Shown one piece after another: positions 34,706-41,593 of a stretch of DNA of 64,000 nucleotides. The stretch spans positions 183,867 to 247,866 of the forward strand of contig JAVERC010000001.1 in assembly GCA_034007295.1 (NCBI GenBank). The letters run 5' to 3'. The first letter of the stretch is position 1. The number at the start of each line of letters is the position of its first letter. Source of the stretch: JACKCP01 sp034007295 (lineage in GTDB: Bacteria > Desulfobacterota > Desulfobacteria > Desulfobacterales > JACKCP01). The position numbers and the translations under genes are program-made. The notes under the pieces were generated by a model. The model saw only the letters and a list, made by a program, of their open reading frames with translations, ran no database searches and was not told where the DNA came from.

Positions 34706-35615
34706 AAATTAACATATTAATAAGATTAAAAATTAGTGGAAGACTAGCAAAACTTAATACAATTCCGCTTCCAACAAGGGCAGCTGCAAGGGCTGGTTTT
34801 ATGTCTGCCATTATTGCCATTGCACCGGCTGTAACCATCGAAGGCATTCCAGCCTGAAAAATGGAAATTTTTGATGCAAATGAATTAAAGCCTGAAATTT
34901 TGCAGATAAATAGTGCAAATAAAGGCATTAAAATAAGCTTTAGCAAAAGTCCGAAAATAAGCTTTGATTTTACATTGTTTCCAAGACGAAGTGAAAGCTG
35001 ATACCCGACAGCAATCATTACAAGGGGTACAAGGGTTTGTGCAAGGGAATCAATAATAATTGAAAATGTTTTTGGGTATTCAAAGTTTTTGAAAATAAAA
35101 GCAATAATAAGTGCAATAAAAGGAGGAAAAACAAGTATTTTTTTAAAAATATTTGTAAAAGTCGGTTTTAAGGTGTTTTTGCCGTAAACTGCAAGAATAA
35201 ATGATCCATAAGTTGTAAAGGCAAGAAAAGTTCCTGTCTGATCATATAACAGAGCAAAAGGTACACCTTGTTCTCCGTAAAATGCATTTACCATTGGGAG
35301 TCCAAAAAAAGCAGTATTGCCTAATGGAATCAAAAGAAGAAGGCATCCTGTAACATCTCTTTCAAAGTTAAACAGTTTTGAAAATATTAGAATTAATGCA
35401 ACAGAAAAAATAAGGCAGAGCCAGGGAATAAGAGCTGTTATAAAGAGGTTTTCATCAAAATTAAGCTCAGGAATTTTAATTAAAATAAGTGCAGGAAGGG
35501 AAAAATAAATTACAAAAAGATTTAAAACCTTTCCTGTGTCCAAAGGAAAATCTGGGATTTTTTTTACTGCAATTCCTGCTAAAAGATATGTCATTGTTAT
35601 TATAAAAGTTTCCAT
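34704..35615 (-). CDS. AEC-family permease (auxin efflux carrier type)
   Basis: This is a roughly 303-residue integral membrane protein with ten predicted helices. It shows the AEC family pattern, with conserved N-terminal LAGIAVKKIPDFPLDTGKVL, LGNTAFFGLPMVNAFYGEQG and GMPSMVTAGAMAIMADIKPA. Bacterial members export malate or other small carboxylates; the substrate here is unknown. The start at 35615 is preferred to 35639 because AAGGATGG lies seven bases upstream of it. It is monocistronic. Confidence 0.85.
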   Translation of the reverse strand: METFIITMTYLLAGIAVKKIPDFPLDTGKVLNLFVIYFSLPALILIKIPELNFDENLFITALIPWLCLIFSVALILIFSKLFNFERDVTGCLLLLIPLGNTAFFGLPMVNAFYGEQGVPFALLYDQTGTFLAFTTYGSFILAVYGKNTLKPTFTNIFKKILVFPPFIALIIAFIFKNFEYPKTFSIIIDSLAQTLVPLVMIAVGYQLSLRLGNNVKSKLIFGLLLKLILMPLFALFICKISGFNSFASKISIFQAGMPSMVTAGAMAIMADIKPALAAALVGSGIVLSFASLPLIFNLINMLI

Positions 35616-35761
35616 TTTACCATCCTTAATAAAAATCATTATGACGTGTAATTTAAGGAAATTGTTTTGTCAAATCAATTAGTGGAGCAAAAAAAACTTG
35701 TTTTGAAATTAATACCATTTATTATGTGCTAAATTAACTCATTTAAAAAACGGCGGTATTT

Positions 35762-37012
35762 ATGAAAGCTGAAATCATATCTACAGGAAAAGAAATTCTT
35801 GCAGGAGATATTTTAGATACAAATACAAATTTTATTACATCAAAGCTTACAAAAAAAGGAATTGATGTTATTTATCACCATTCCTGTACTGATAATGAAT
35901 CTGATCTTGCAGCTCTTATTTATGGTGCATCAAAAAGATCAGAACTTGTAATTATAACCGGAGGACTTGGTCCAACATCAGATGATAAAACAAGATTTGC
36001 AGTTTCCAAAGTCCTAGATTCACCTCTTGTCATGAATAAAGGTGCTTTTCAGTCAGTTGAAAGGTTTTTCATAAAAAGAAATATGAAAATGCCTGAAGAA
36101 AATTCAATCCAGGCTCTTATTCCTGAAAATGCAGATTTTATTGAAAACAACTTTGGAACAGCTCCAGGTATTTATTTTAAACTTGGAAAGGCTGAAATTT
36201 TTTGTTTTCCCGGAGTTCCATATGAACTTGAAAAAATGGTTCAAACTGTTCTGGAAGAAAAAATAAAACTCCATGATTTTTATATTTCAGAAATATTTAC
36301 TGTTTTTGGACTTCCTGAGTCAAAAACAGGTTTTCTATTGTCCGATTTTGAAAGTTTTTTTCCAATTGATAATTTAAGCTCAATTGTTGAATTAGGTATT
36401 CAGGCAGTTTTCCCTCATATTTTTGTAAAACTTTACGGGCGTGGAAAAGATTTAAAAAAACTTGAAGAAAAAATAAGAAAAGCAAAGGATTTTGTTGCAG
36501 AAAAACTTGGCAGTAAAATTATTTCAAGCTCTGGAAAAACCCTTTATGAAAAAACAGCAAAGCTTTTAACTGAAAATAAATTAACTCTTTCAATTGCAGA
36601 AAGCTGCACAGGAGGCTTAATTTCAAATAATTTTACTGATATTTCTGGAAGTTCGTCTTTTTTTAAAATGTCTGCTGTAACATATTCAAATGAAGCAAAA
36701 ACAGATATTTTAAATGTAAAAAAAGAAACAATTGAAAAATTTGGAGCTGTTTCAAAACAATGTGCAATGGAGCTTGCTCTTGGTGCAAGACTTAAAGGTA
36801 AATCTGATTTCGGGATTTCAACCACAGGAATTGCAGGACCTGCCGGAGGGGTTAAAGATAAACCTGTAGGTACTGTATTTATTGGGATTTCTACACATAA
36901 AGAAACAAAGGCCTATAGATTTGAAAAAGATTTTAATGAAAGGCTTTTAAACAAAAAAATGTTTGCTGCAACAGCTGTATATTATCTTTTAGAAGAGCTT
37001 AAAAATATATAA
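35762..37012 (+). CDS. cinA: CinA-family protein (nicotinamide-nucleotide amidohydrolase type)
   Basis: Residues 1-170 of this 416-residue protein form the MoaB/MogA-like domain (AEIISTGKEILAGDILDTNT, GGLGPTSDD, FCFPGVPYELEKMV). The C-terminal 160 residues form the PncC-type deamidase domain with AESCTGGLISNNFTDISGSS and STTGIAGPAGG. Such fused proteins recycle NMN to NaMN and may carry ADP-ribose pyrophosphatase activity. It has a good ACGGCGG ribosome site. An alpha/beta hydrolase follows at 58 bp. Confidence 0.92.
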   Translation: MKAEIISTGKEILAGDILDTNTNFITSKLTKKGIDVIYHHSCTDNESDLAALIYGASKRSELVIITGGLGPTSDDKTRFAVSKVLDSPLVMNKGAFQSVERFFIKRNMKMPEENSIQALIPENADFIENNFGTAPGIYFKLGKAEIFCFPGVPYELEKMVQTVLEEKIKLHDFYISEIFTVFGLPESKTGFLLSDFESFFPIDNLSSIVELGIQAVFPHIFVKLYGRGKDLKKLEEKIRKAKDFVAEKLGSKIISSSGKTLYEKTAKLLTENKLTLSIAESCTGGLISNNFTDISGSSSFFKMSAVTYSNEAKTDILNVKKETIEKFGAVSKQCAMELALGARLKGKSDFGISTTGIAGPAGGVKDKPVGTVFIGISTHKETKAYRFEKDFNERLLNKKMFAATAVYYLLEELKNI

Positions 37013-37069
37013 ATTTCAATTTATGGATTTTTTTTGGCATCTATGAAAAAAATTTGCGGAGATTATCTA

Positions 37070-37939
37070 ATGAACAATGACTTTAAATTTGAATGCGACT
37101 CCCATAAGGTTGATGGTCTTAATTTGAGTTATCTTGACAGCGGAGGTGATAAAAAGCCTCTTCATTTTTATCATGCAAATGGTTTCCCTGTAAGTGTTTA
37201 TATCCCTTTTATGGAAAGGCTTACATATGATTTCAGGGTGATAGGAATGGGACAAAGAGGCCAGGATGCACAAACTGAAGGCAATACTTCATGGCAGAGC
37301 TCAGCAAGTGATTTAATAGATTTTTTAGAAAAAAAAATAAAAGTGCCTGTAATAGGGGTTGGACACAGTATTGGAGCTGTTGCAACAATGTTTGCAGCTG
37401 CAAGACGGCCTGATCTTTTTGAAAAAATTGTACTAATTGATCCTGTAATGCTTCCCTATAGATATATTGCATACATGACTTTTATAAGAATGATAGGCAA
37501 AAAAAATATTTTCATGCTTGCAAAAAGAGCAAGAGGACGAAAAAATCACTGGGAAAGCAGGCAGGCAGCCTATGATTATTTTAAAGGAAAAACCCTTTTT
37601 AAAAATTTTAAGGACGAGTTTTTAAGATCTTATGTTACATATGGTCTTAAAGAATGTGAAAACGGAGGAGTAGAGCTTGTATGTCCCCCTGAGGCAGAGG
37701 CAAGAGTTTTTGAAAATTATCCCTTATATTCATGGTTCTGGCCTAAAAAACTCAAGACTAAAACCCTGCTTTTAAGAGCAGAGTTTTCTGATGTAATGTT
37801 TATGAGAGAGCAAAAAAGGTTTTTAAAAAAAAGTAAAAATTCCAAAGCATTTGTAATTGAAAAAGCAGGACATCTTATACCAATGGAAAAACCTGATGAA
37901 ATTGTTGAAAAAATAAAAGATTTTGTTTTAGAAAAATAA
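37070..37939 (+). CDS. Alpha/beta-hydrolase fold protein
   Basis: This 289-residue protein has the nucleophile elbow GHSIGAVA, an oxyanion segment FYHANGFPVSVY, the family pattern VIGMGQRGQDAQ and a catalytic His in EKAGHLIPMEKP. An acid residue in RAEFSDVMF is a candidate for the triad. Substrate unknown; ester or C-C bond hydrolases are possible. The start at ATG 37070 is favoured over 37034, since GCGGAG lies eight bases upstream. It is followed 18 bp later by the cyclophilin gene. Confidence 0.83.
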   Translation: MNNDFKFECDSHKVDGLNLSYLDSGGDKKPLHFYHANGFPVSVYIPFMERLTYDFRVIGMGQRGQDAQTEGNTSWQSSASDLIDFLEKKIKVPVIGVGHSIGAVATMFAAARRPDLFEKIVLIDPVMLPYRYIAYMTFIRMIGKKNIFMLAKRARGRKNHWESRQAAYDYFKGKTLFKNFKDEFLRSYVTYGLKECENGGVELVCPPEAEARVFENYPLYSWFWPKKLKTKTLLLRAEFSDVMFMREQKRFLKKSKNSKAFVIEKAGHLIPMEKPDEIVEKIKDFVLEK

Positions 37940-37957
37940 AAAAAGGAAAAATTAATT

Positions 37958-38626
37958 ATGAAGTCATTAGTATTATTTGTTTTATTTGTTGCAGGGATAA
38001 GTCTTTTTTCAGCTCAAAATGCAGAAGCTCAAAAAAATGTAAAAGTAATTCTTGATACAGACATGGGAGAAATTGAAATTGTTTTGTATGAAAAAACAAA
38101 GGAACATAGAGAAAATTTTGTAAAGCTTGTAAAAGAAGGTTTTTATGATGGCCTTTTATTTCACAGAATAATTGAAAATTTTATGATCCAGGGCGGAGAT
38201 CCTGAGTCAAAAAATGCTTCAAAAGATAAAATGCTTGGTTCCGGAGGACCTGGATATACAATTCCTGCTGAAATAATGCCTGAGTATTATCATAAAAAAG
38301 GTGCAATTTCTGCTGCAAGAACCGGTGATAATATGAATCCCATGAGAAGGTCTTCAGGATCTCAGTTTTTTATTGTTACTGGAAAAGTTTATAGTTCAGA
38401 AGAACTTTCAATGTATGAAAAAAGACTTAACACAAAATTCAGTGATGAACAAAAGCAGGTATATACAACAATAGGCGGAACTCCCTTTCTTGATGCACAG
38501 TACTCGGTATTTGGGGAGGTTGTAAAAGGAATGGATGTTGTTGAAAAACTAGAGAAAGTTAAAACTGCTTCAGGAGATCGTCCTCTTGAAGATGTAAAGA
38601 TAAAGTCTGCAAAAATTGTTGAATAA
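37958..38626 (+). CDS. Exported cyclophilin-type peptidyl-prolyl isomerase
   Basis: This 222-residue protein has a signal peptide (residues 1-24, cleaved near QNAEA) and a cyclophilin domain with LLFHRIIENFMIQGGDPESK, GSQFFIVTG and YSVFGEVVKGMDVVEKLEKV. The family catalyses cis-trans isomerisation of prolyl bonds in periplasmic folding. The insertion SMYEKRLNTKFSDEQKQVY is typical of a bacterial subgroup. It lies 51 bp upstream of the lipoprotein superoxide dismutase gene and is likely co-transcribed. Confidence 0.92.
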   Translation: MKSLVLFVLFVAGISLFSAQNAEAQKNVKVILDTDMGEIEIVLYEKTKEHRENFVKLVKEGFYDGLLFHRIIENFMIQGGDPESKNASKDKMLGSGGPGYTIPAEIMPEYYHKKGAISAARTGDNMNPMRRSSGSQFFIVTGKVYSSEELSMYEKRLNTKFSDEQKQVYTTIGGTPFLDAQYSVFGEVVKGMDVVEKLEKVKTASGDRPLEDVKIKSAKIVE

Positions 38627-38676
38627 TTTTGTTTGATTATTAATTTCTTATTTATCAACAAAAAAAAGGAGTAAAA

Positions 38677-39357
38677 ATGAATCGGGAAATAAAATTAACA
38701 TTTATTGCAGGTATAATTTTTACTTTGTTTTTTATTTTTGGCTGTTCTTCTCAAAAAAAAGTGGATCAAATAAAACAGGTAAAATTAAATTACAGCTCAA
38801 ATGCACTTGAACCATATATTTCTTCAAGGACTGTAAAACTTCACTATGATGTTCATTATAAAAATTATGTTAAAAACTCAAACGAGCTTATAGAAAAATC
38901 TGGTTTTGGTGAAAAGTCTGTTTCTGATATTTTAAGAAAAATTAAAGGAAATGAAAAATATTTTTCTTTGTTCAATAATCTTGGACAGGCTTTAAACCAT
39001 GAAATTTATTTTAATTCTCTTGCTCCAAAGGCAAAACCTCCAGCCGGTAATATGCTTGAAATGATAAACAGTTCCTTTGGAAGCTATAATGCTTTTAAAA
39101 AGGAATTTATCCTTAAAGGCAGCACCCATTTTGCAAGTGGATGGGTATGGCTTGTAAAAAATAATGACAAACTTGAAATAGTAACCACATCAAATGGTGA
39201 CAATCCAGTGACATTTGGTCTTGTTCCGGTTCTTGGAATAGATTTATGGGAACATTCATATTATCTAGATTATGAAAACAAAAAATCAGATTATATGAAA
39301 AATGTAACTGAAAAGCTTTTAAACTGGGATTATGCTGCTTCAGTTTGTTTCAAGTAA
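38677..39357 (+). CDS. Fe/Mn superoxide dismutase with lipoprotein signal
   Basis: This 226-residue protein has a signal peptide with lipobox FGCSS (Cys 23), and a 30-residue linker leads into an Fe/Mn SOD fold. All four metal ligands are present: His 56 (KLHYDVHYKNY), His 108 (GQALNHEIYF), Asp 189 and His 193 (GIDLWEHSYYLDY). It therefore looks catalytically competent but membrane-tethered on the outside of the inner membrane or at the outer membrane. Exported Fe/Mn SODs occur in some anaerobes and sulfate reducers. AAAAGGAG precedes the ATG. Confidence 0.88.
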   Translation: MNREIKLTFIAGIIFTLFFIFGCSSQKKVDQIKQVKLNYSSNALEPYISSRTVKLHYDVHYKNYVKNSNELIEKSGFGEKSVSDILRKIKGNEKYFSLFNNLGQALNHEIYFNSLAPKAKPPAGNMLEMINSSFGSYNAFKKEFILKGSTHFASGWVWLVKNNDKLEIVTTSNGDNPVTFGLVPVLGIDLWEHSYYLDYENKKSDYMKNVTEKLLNWDYAASVCFK

Positions 39358-39489
39358 AAAATTAAGGATGTTTAAGCTTTTGAAATCAGAAGGGTTTTTC
39401 AAGTTTAAAAAAAATAATTAAAAAAAGGTTAAAAATTTGTTGACACAAAAGCCTAAATAACCTAAAAACTCTTTCATCGCTTACGGCGA

Positions 39490-39565
39490 GCCCAGGTAGC
39501 TCAGTCGGTAGAGCAGGGGACTGAAAATCCCCGTGTCGGCGGTTCAATTCCGTCCCTGGGCACCA
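39490..39565 (+). tRNA. tRNA-Phe (GAA anticodon)
   Basis: A complete 76-nt cloverleaf has acceptor GCCCAGG paired with CCTGGGC, D-arm with AGCTCAGTCGGTAGAGC, anticodon stem-loop GGGGA CTGAAAA TCCCC giving anticodon GAA, T-arm GGCGGTTCAATTCCGTC, and an encoded 3' CCA. A strong terminator follows directly. No integrase or attachment-site duplication is seen nearby. Confidence 0.97.
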
Positions 39566-39566
39566 C

Positions 39567-39605
39567 AAAAAAAGCCCTCAGAAATTTTTCTGAGGGCTTT
39601 TTTTG
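39567..39605. terminator. Bidirectional terminator between tRNA-Phe and rsmE
   Basis: AAAAAAAGCCCTCAGA and TCTGAGGGCTTTTTTT form a perfect long stem with poly-A/poly-T flanks, serving both the tRNA (plus) and rsmE (minus). Confidence 0.92.
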
Positions 39606-39622
39606 TATTTGGTTTAACCAAA

Positions 39623-40360
39623 TTATTGAATATCTCCAAAAAGATGCTGGCATAAAAATGCAGCAGCCAAAGAAGCAGTCTCAGCTCTCAATATTCTTGG
39701 TCCAAGGCTTATTGTTTCAAAACCAAAATTAAGGGCAGCTTGTTTTTCCTCATCAGTAAATCCCCCTTCAGGGCCGACAATGGCGAGTATTTTTTGAGGG
39801 CTTTTGTATTTTTCAAGAAGGATTTTTGATGAAATAGTAGTTCTTTCATGGAACATTATTTTTAAGTCATAATCATCTGTGTTTGTAATTATTTCTTCAA
39901 ATTGGGCAACTTCTCTTATTTTCGGAAGATATGACCTTTCGCATTGCTTTAAGGCTTCTTTGGCAAGTTCTGTCCATCTTTCTATTTTTCCAGATTTTTT
40001 CTTTTCGTCAGGATCACTTACACTCCTTTTGGAAATATATGGAATGATTTCAAAAACGCCTATTTCAGTAAGAGGTTTAATTAATTCATCATTTTTTTTC
40101 CCTTTAATCATGGAAAATCCAAGTGATATTTTTATATGTGAATCTTTTTTGCCTTTAAAAATATTTATAATAGAAAATTCAGCAGAATTTTTTTCAAGTT
40201 TTTCTATTTTTGTTAAGAAATCAAGGCCTTTGCCATTGGTAAATGTCACTTCTTCACCTGTTTTTAGCCTTAAAACTGTTTTTAAATGATGGGCTTCTTT
40301 TCCAGATAATGAAAAAAAGTTTGTATTTTCATCAATTTTTCCATTATAAAATCTTCTCAT
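39623..40360 (-). CDS. rsmE: 16S rRNA (uracil1498-N3)-methyltransferase RsmE
   Basis: This 245-residue SPOUT methyltransferase has a PUA-like N-domain (FFSLSGKEAHHLKTVLRLKT), and the C-terminal trefoil knot carries LAIVGPEGGFTDEEKQAAL and ISLGPRILRAETASLAA. RQCERSYLP-like ALKQCERSYLPKI is also present. It methylates U1498 of 16S rRNA. It is monocistronic and converges on tRNA-Phe through the shared terminator. Confidence 0.93.
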   Translation of the reverse strand: MRRFYNGKIDENTNFFSLSGKEAHHLKTVLRLKTGEEVTFTNGKGLDFLTKIEKLEKNSAEFSIINIFKGKKDSHIKISLGFSMIKGKKNDELIKPLTEIGVFEIIPYISKRSVSDPDEKKKSGKIERWTELAKEALKQCERSYLPKIREVAQFEEIITNTDDYDLKIMFHERTTISSKILLEKYKSPQKILAIVGPEGGFTDEEKQAALNFGFETISLGPRILRAETASLAAAFLCQHLFGDIQ

Positions 40361-40509
40361 ATGATTTGCCTCTATTTGTTTTTATGTTATTGTAAAAAGA
40401 ATTTTATATTTTTTTAATAATATATATTTTAATTTATATAAATTTATGGAATTTAACCTAGAACAATTTTTCAAAACAATAGAAATTTTTTTAAACTTTG
40501 GAGTATTTC

Positions 40510-41376
40510 ATGAACAGTCCATCCAATAATTCCAACAACGACGGCTTTAAAGATGATTTTGATCTTTCCGATCTTGAGGAAAGCGTTGTTAATAAAATGA
40601 ATAAAGAAAGCTCAGACGATGTTATTGAAAATTTGGAAGAGTTTAAAATTGATGATCAGAAGGAACTTTTTGAATTAGAAGAAAAATTCGAAGAAGAAGA
40701 TGATGAAATACTCAATCTTGATGAATTTGAGAAAAAAGATGATGAAATAGAAGATGAATCTGAGGATATATTAGAGCTTTCAGAAAAAGCAGATGGCGAA
40801 GACGATATTTTTGAATTGTCTGAAAAATTTGGCGAAGTCGACATCCCAGATGAGGGAACTTTAGATTTTTTTGATGAAAACGAAGTAACATATGAAGAAG
40901 ATGATATTTTATTATTAGATGAAAGCCTTGAGGAAAAAGAAGAAGATGATATTTTATTATTAGATGAAAGCCTTGAGGAAAAAGAAGAAGATGATATTTT
41001 GTTGTTAGATGAAAGCCTTGAGGAAAAAGAAGAAGATGGTTTATTACTAGATCATACCCTTGAGGAAGAGGATTTTTTTGAGCTTACAGAAAAAAATGAT
41101 TTTGAAGGCACTTCACTTACAGAAAGAGTTTCAAAAGAGGATCAATCTGAAGAATTTTTAATTGAAGGTGAAGACGAATCATTTGTTCTCAAAGATTTTG
41201 AAAAAGATAACAGTGTAATTTCAGTAGATGAAGAAATGCTTGAAAAAGTACTAGAAAAAGTAATTACAAAACTTTTTGCTGAAAAAATTGATGCTCTTTT
41301 AACTAAAACGATAGAGAGAAGTGTTTCAAAGGAAATTGAAGCTTTAAAAGAAGCAGTCTTTTCTCCTGAAAAATAG
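40510..41376 (+). CDS. Very acidic protein with tandem 15-residue repeats
   Basis: This 288-residue protein is rich in Glu, Asp and Leu. Residues about 129-173 consist of three near-identical copies of EEDDILLLDESLEEK plus a partial fourth, encoded by 45-bp direct repeats at 40894-41028. The C-terminal 60 residues form a predicted amphipathic helix (VLEKVITKLFAEKIDALLTK). I do not recognise a defined family. The C-terminus resembles those of acidic signalling or pole-associated proteins in deltaproteobacteria, where a helical tail follows a disordered acidic region. The start at ATG 40510 has TTGGAG six bases upstream. It is monocistronic, ended by a terminator. Confidence 0.7.
   Translation: MNSPSNNSNNDGFKDDFDLSDLEESVVNKMNKESSDDVIENLEEFKIDDQKELFELEEKFEEEDDEILNLDEFEKKDDEIEDESEDILELSEKADGEDDIFELSEKFGEVDIPDEGTLDFFDENEVTYEEDDILLLDESLEEKEEDDILLLDESLEEKEEDDILLLDESLEEKEEDGLLLDHTLEEEDFFELTEKNDFEGTSLTERVSKEDQSEEFLIEGEDESFVLKDFEKDNSVISVDEEMLEKVLEKVITKLFAEKIDALLTKTIERSVSKEIEALKEAVFSPEK
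40894..41070 (+). repeat. 45-bp in-frame tandem repeat inside the acidic protein gene
   Basis: Three adjacent 45-bp units (40894-40938, 40939-40983, 40984-41028) are almost identical. A fourth, shortened and diverged unit extends to about 41070. The period is a multiple of three, so copy-number change keeps the frame. Confidence 0.9.
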
Positions 41377-41410
41377 AAATTAGTCTAAAATTTGGAAATT
41401 GCTTTTAAAA

Positions 41411-41434
41411 AAACCGCTTTAAGAGCGGTTTTGT
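41411..41434 (+). terminator. Terminator after the acidic protein gene
   Basis: AAACCGCTTT, AAG and AGCGGTTTT form a stem with T-rich tail 35 bp after the stop codon. Confidence 0.75.
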
Positions 41435-41539
41435 ATTTTAATAAAAAAATAAAATTTTAAATTTTGTTTTTGATTTTAAGCCAAATAAAGCTTTTAAAAT
41501 ATTTTTTTAATTGCTAAAAAAATGTGTTTGAAAAATAAT

Positions 41540-41568
41540 CCCGTGTTTTATAAAAGATACGGGTTTTT
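41540..41568 (+). terminator. Terminator-like hairpin just upstream of valS
   Basis: CCCGT (41540-41544) and ACGGG (41559-41563), extended by AT pairs through the loop-proximal TTTTATAAAA, are followed by TTTTT. It ends only about 25 bp before the valS start codon, a position suited to transcription attenuation of valS. No T-box AGGGUGG motif is visible. Confidence 0.5.
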
Positions 41569-41593
41569 GCTGTAAACTAATTTGGAGTTGAAA

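Noticed and set aside
39490..39605. tRNA-Phe as integration site for a genomic island
   Set aside because: No integrase, no repeated tRNA 3' end nearby, and ordinary chromosomal genes on both sides.
40894..41070. Possible CRISPR array from regularly spaced repeats
   Set aside because: The repeats are contiguous, have no unique spacers, keep reading frame and lie inside a protein-coding gene. No CRISPR array is seen anywhere in the window.
41377..41593. T-box riboswitch upstream of valS
   Set aside because: No AGGGUGGNACCGCG-like T-box sequence and no specifier-loop layout; only a simple hairpin is present.
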